A DNA stretch of 64,000 bases, from NCBI RefSeq assembly GCF_001039355.2, contig NW_019775731.1, forward strand, positions 162,378 through 226,377, given 5' to 3'. Origin of the DNA: Lingula anatina (Eukaryota; Brachiopoda; Lingulata; Lingulida; Lingulidae). Both the position numbers and the translations under genes were made by a program. Within the stretch, counting starts at the first letter, position 1; each line of letters opens with the position of its first letter. A model generated the notes under the pieces. It was not told the DNA's origin. It saw nothing but the letters and a program-made list of their open reading frames with translations, and searched no databases. This document shows, piece by piece, positions 60,155 through 64,000 of this stretch.

Positions 60155-60218
60155 ATGTGTGATGAAGTCGCACAGCCGGGATGTTTATTCAGCTTCAAAA
60201 TTGTAAAAAAATCGCCAT
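60155..60218 (+). CDS. Possible first coding exon of an unknown gene
   Basis: An ATG at 60155 opens a 21-codon frame (MCDEVAQPGCLFSFKIVKKS) that ends at a good donor CCAT|GTGAGT. The preceding ~100 bp are CpG-rich (CAGCGCAGTGCGCACTACTCG) like a promoter. No second exon is found before the window ends, so it could be a first exon with a long intron or a chance match. Confidence 0.25.
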
Positions 60219-60823
60219 GTGAGTACAAGCTTTTCATGTTTTTTACGAGTTCAAGCTACCAGATAATAATTTCTTATTATTTTGCTCGTTCTAAACTTTA
60301 AGTTGGCCTGGGTAGTTGACTGGATTTGAGAAAAGATTTATAGTGATATCTTTAAAAATCTTGAAAAGCACGTGCTGCCAGTAAAAACATAAATATAATA
60401 TGCAGAAAGTTTTATAAGATAGTTTGATTTTTGGTGCCCAGATGCTGTCACTTCAATGTCACTCACTGTGGCTAATTAGGCCACCTGAATATATTTCGTA
60501 TTTTAAACACTTCCATAGTACATGTGCGTGATACATTCGTGTGAACCTTCTCAGATGCCTACATTACAAACTGATCAGTATAACTGTGCATTTAGTTTTA
60601 CCAGTATTTTTAAAAAGGATTTCCATATTTTCAATTGGAACATTAACGAGAGAAAACTATGTAAGTTTTTTACGATGACTTGTCTGTGTATGTTAGCCGT
60701 CTAGACTCCATATGTGTAAATGTTAATTAATTAAGTCACTAAACATTAAGTCACTGTATGTAAGACAGTAAATCAGCAGTTTTGGGCGAAGGGTGACAAC
60801 ATCCTTAATTCCTTAGTCTTTGA

Positions 60824-61075
60824 CTGGGTTCCCATACCTAGATCGATCTAACAGGATCGATCCATCTCCGATGGGTTTCTCGCTAATTTGCTTTCAGCTT
60901 AAGCGGCTTAGACGTCTGGCATGCCTACTGAAGCTGCTAAACAATTTATTACCCCTTAGCAGCTTCAGTAGGCGTGACAGACATCTAAGTCGCTTAAGTT
61001 GATTGCAATTTAGCGAGAATGCCCTTGGGAGTTAGATCGATCCACAGTTAGTACGATAGGGTCTGGGAATGGTCC
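60824..61075. mobile_element. ~250-bp foldback element
   Basis: This is a near-complete palindrome. The left arm (TTTCTCGCTAATTTGC..., TTAAGCGGCTTAGACGTCTG, CCTACTGAAGCTGCTAA) is mirrored on the right (TTAGCAGCTTCAGTAGG, CAGACATCTAAGTCGCTTAA, GCAATTTAGCGAGAA) around a loop at about 60945-60957. The outer parts share GATCGATC blocks and CTGGGTTCCCATA versus CTGGGAATGGTCCC ends. It is non-coding and fits a foldback MITE. Confidence 0.85.
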
Positions 61076-62386
61076 CTTTACCCTGTAGACGCTTTCCAAA
61101 GTATTGACCCATTATTTCTTGTGATTCTTCTCATCGTGAAATATCAAAATATTTGAATCTTGCATACAAACCGTTTAGTCGATTTTTCAAATTTGGTGTC
61201 CAGTTAGCCGCAATGTGATTTTTTTTTCGGCGTGAGCAGAGGTTTATCCATTTTCAGTTAATCTAATCTTTATTCGGATTCTCTGCTTTCGAAGATTGAA
61301 ATATCGCCATTTAAATGTTATTTTGATATTTCAGAACTGCAAACGCCTTTGCCGAGATCCTGCAGAATGCACGTTCGCCTGACTAAAGCTTCCCTGGTCT
61401 CCGAGACTTATTTTAAAATCTGCCGCAGATCCACATCCATTCGCACCGCAGATGCTATATGTTGAAAATTGTACATGGTCTCTCTCTCTCTCTCTCTGTG
61501 GCTTTTAAACACATTTTAACATATTGAAACGGTGCACTATAGATCGATCGTGTTCCCTTTAGAAATTTTACTTAAAAATTGACCCTTTTTTTTAAATATA
61601 TATTATACCCTAGGGACTGATCATGATATATTTTAAATTATACCTTAGGGCATGCTATGTTTATCATTTTATTTGGAACCAATCCAGTTTCTTTTTAAAT
61701 TCATCTCATTATGCAATAGTGCATTTATTAAAGTAATTAAAATGGCATGATGTTATTTCCAGAGTGATGGCAAATCATAAATTTCAAAGTTGAGAGTAAA
61801 AACGCAATTTTCACGATGTTGAAGCTTGGGCAAGATTGTTTATTTAGCCAAGCAGCTACCTTATCATATTATTATAGTTTGCACTATATAAGTCAATTTT
61901 TATTCTTAATATTTACATTTGTGAATGTAAAGCAATTTAAGAAAATAAATGCGCTTTTTAGGGGTAGTTTTTGATTTAATCTGAAATACACAGAATTAAA
62001 GTAAAATTAATATGTACTGGATTTTTATAATGGCACGAATTATTAATAATATTATAAGTAAATTCTCTAGGTGCCAATTTTCAGATTAATCATTTCCAGT
62101 CATATTCAAACGCTTAAAATCGCCTGTCGGCCTATTCTTTGTCCAGTGAATCCGGTCCTGTTCAAAGACTGTTCTATTTCCTCATTATCTTTTATTATTT
62201 GAGCACATGAGTCCTCCAGTGAGTATTTAATTGTTTATTCGTGGTTTTCTGTCATTAAATATGTCATATAATAAAAAATACATTGCTTGTCTTTGCTTGT
62301 AGATTGAAAAAAATAATACTCGTATGACTTCATAGATATGAGTGAAAGAAAAAAAAACGTCTCGTCTTTGGGCAAGTCTATCAAAT

Positions 62387-62660
62387 TTGAGGGGTGAAAG
62401 GTGGGAGTCCATTTGATTTGAGAGGTGTCAGATGGGGTCAGTTCACTCCATTTAGGGGTGACAGGTGGGGCGAGTTCACTTCATTTGAGGGGTGACAGGT
62501 GGGGCGAGTTAACTTCATTTGAGGGATGACAGGTAGGACGATTCCATTCCATTTGAGGGGTGACAGGTGGGACGAGTCCATTCCATTTGAGGGGGTGACA
62601 GGTGGGGCGAGTCCATTCCATTTGAGGGGTGATAGGTGAGTCGAGACCATTCTTTTTGGG
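62387..62660. repeat. Minisatellite, ~34-bp unit, eight copies
   Basis: The unit is GAGGGGTGACAGGTGGGGCG plus AGTYCATTCCATTT. About eight copies are contiguous, with the best-conserved ones in the middle and degraded copies at both ends. The reading frames across it (repeating SPLKWNG/HLSPLK on the minus strand) are a by-product of the repeat. Confidence 0.95.
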
Positions 62661-63538
62661 GAGAGCACACAAGTAAAATCACAAAATTACATATTAATGG
62701 CACTGCAATTAGGTGTATAAAAGGACACTATATTTTTAGTATTGTTTTACCAAGTTTTAAGGGGTTAAGACTTTGTATCATGCAGAAAAAGACATTAAAT
62801 TATTTGGCTAAAAAACTACATTTTTTACAAATTTATTAAAAAGATTACCTTTTTGTCTGCACATTTGGGACTGTGTGGAAATAAATCTAGGTCACAAAAT
62901 TAAATCAAAGGATCAATATATTCTATTTATGATTTTAATGAGACATTTTCAAATAGATTGGAATATGCAGACCTAATTTTTGGGTGAAGCAAATTTCAAC
63001 TGTTGCCTTTTCTAAAGTATTAATCTGATGAGCTCGTGAAATTTGAATAAATTTTCTGTAGCAAACCAGAACCCTTAAAACATGGACCTATATTAAATTA
63101 AGAAAATTATATCCCGAAGGACGAACTTATTTATTCCAATAGATATAAAAAAAACCTTCTCTCCATATAATAAAATGTAGGGCAGATTTTCAAAAAGGCA
63201 AGATCGTAAATTCATAAAAATTATATTTATAAATGTAGGATGTTGGAAAATCCTGCGGATGTATTTTTTAAATTCTCAACTTCAGTTATTTACAAAATAC
63301 TGGGCATATTAACAAACCTTTTAAAACCTTCGCTTTAAGACATCCTCTGTTACTGTAGAAATCATCTATCCCAAACACAATGATTACAGATCAATTTTAA
63401 CAGATTTAATTTGAAAGTGCACAGACAATAATCATATCTTCATAACTTTACCCCTAACCATCTACTATTACTAATATTTTTATCATTATTTCATATCGAA
63501 ATAAAAAAACAAGTAATTACAAACGTTTTTATTCAATT

Positions 63539-63643
63539 TTAAAACAAAAGATGCATGGATGTGCGCAGGGTTCCAGAACGTGAATGACCGGCTTGGTTGC
63601 TAGCAGGCGGGTGTCGTGCAGTTCTCAGCATCTCAGTGGATTT
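63539..63643 (-). CDS. Possible terminal exon of a gene entering from the right
   Basis: On the minus strand, a TCTCATTTCAG acceptor ends at 63644. A 35-codon frame from 63643 to TAA (63541-63539) reads KSTEMLRTARHPPASNQAGH... and ends TSMHLLF. The two other frames are closed at once. An AATAAA (63533-63528, minus) follows 6 bp after the stop. Codon content and CpG level are higher than in the flanking DNA. The product is not recognised; the rest of the gene would be outside the window. Confidence 0.4.
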   Translation of the reverse strand, partial: KSTEMLRTARHPPASNQAGHSRSGTLRTSMHLLF

Positions 63644-64000
63644 CTGAAATGAGAAGGTAATGTTAGCAATATCTGACTTAACGGGGAGACTCGGAAAATA
63701 CAACCAATGCATTTTACATCTAAGAGAAGAGGATACTTGAAATGATGTGGGTGTTTACTGACTTGTCCAAAGTTCAGGCTCAGATAGCACCCCAAAAAAG
63801 TAATCGATATCTATGTTGCCTAACGCCAAAATTAAGACCTTAAGTTAGTAATAAAGATATTTCAGGTGTTTTGCTTTGAAAAAATAAATATTGAAAACAC
63901 TTCTCTAATTTGTGGAGATCATCACAAGGGACGTTTATTTATTTTACCTACTATGTTATGTTGTAATATCTGAAGTCGCTTTGCACCACGCGTTTGGGAG
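63644..64000. other. Right edge, possible intron
   Basis: If the minus-strand exon at 63643-63539 is real, this is the 3' part of its last intron. I see no further exon or element here. Confidence 0.4.

Larger units (their letters stand above)
59161..63538. other. Gene-poor intergenic stretch
   Basis: About 4.4 kb to the right of SART3 hold no convincing complete gene. They contain a MITE-like segment (59665-59951), a CpG-containing possible first exon (60155-60218), a 250-bp foldback (60824-61075), a (CT)n run (about 61482-61497) and a minisatellite (62387-62660). From 61500 to 62380 and 62661 to 63530 I see only AT-rich sequence. Confidence 0.7.

Noticed and set aside
62438..62703. Three repetitive minus-strand frames and a CRISPR-like look
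   Set aside because: The 34-bp units are contiguous with no unique spacers and vary gradually; this is a minisatellite in animal DNA, not a CRISPR array or a repeat protein gene.
1..64000. tRNA, rRNA or bacterial-type operon features
   Set aside because: I saw no cloverleaf with A/B boxes, no rRNA-like sequence and no Shine-Dalgarno-led gene clusters; all recognised genes are spliced animal genes.

Overview
The window is AT-rich, intron-rich animal nuclear DNA, most likely from a marine invertebrate. A lophotrochozoan such as a mollusc, annelid or brachiopod is my inference; nothing here fixes the species. Every gene is split into many short exons with GT..AG junctions. The encoded proteins are clear orthologues of vertebrate genes at moderate identity. 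Introns are mostly 0.2-1.5 kb and carry simple repeats, foldback/MITE-type elements and tandem duplications.

Layout, left to right. (1) 44-11705, plus: the 3' 20 exons of a KIAA0825 orthologue. (2) 12459-14284, minus: ETFBKMT (METTL20), a mitochondrial lysine methyltransferase, convergent with gene 1. (3) 14835-28269, plus: SWAP70/DEF6, sharing a compact divergent promoter with ETFBKMT. (4) 29666-33125, minus: an unrecognised Cys/His-rich protein whose middle is five tiny phase-0 exons made by tandem duplication. (5) 33925-36411, plus: BTBD1/BTBD2, divergent from gene 4 with under 100 bp between the first ATGs. (6) 38445-49799, plus: complete SMPD4 in 19 exons, with hints of a small antisense gene nested in its introns. 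(7) 50773-58854, minus: complete SART3 in 20 exons, tail-to-tail with SMPD4. One extra base in exon 3 breaks the frame. (8) 58855-64000: SART3 promoter, then repeats (a MITE-like element, a 250-bp foldback and a 34-bp minisatellite), a possible first exon and the possible last exon of a gene entering from the right.

The genes do not form one pathway. They are housekeeping or signalling genes packed head-to-head and tail-to-tail. Shared control is suggested only at the two divergent promoters (14724-14834 and 33126-33221) and at the tail-to-tail polyadenylation site near 50230. The most unusual content is gene 4 with its mini-exon array, the possible nested gene inside SMPD4 and the foldback elements. 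Exon boundaries were derived by hand from splice consensus, phase continuity and remembered family sequences; no transcript evidence was available.
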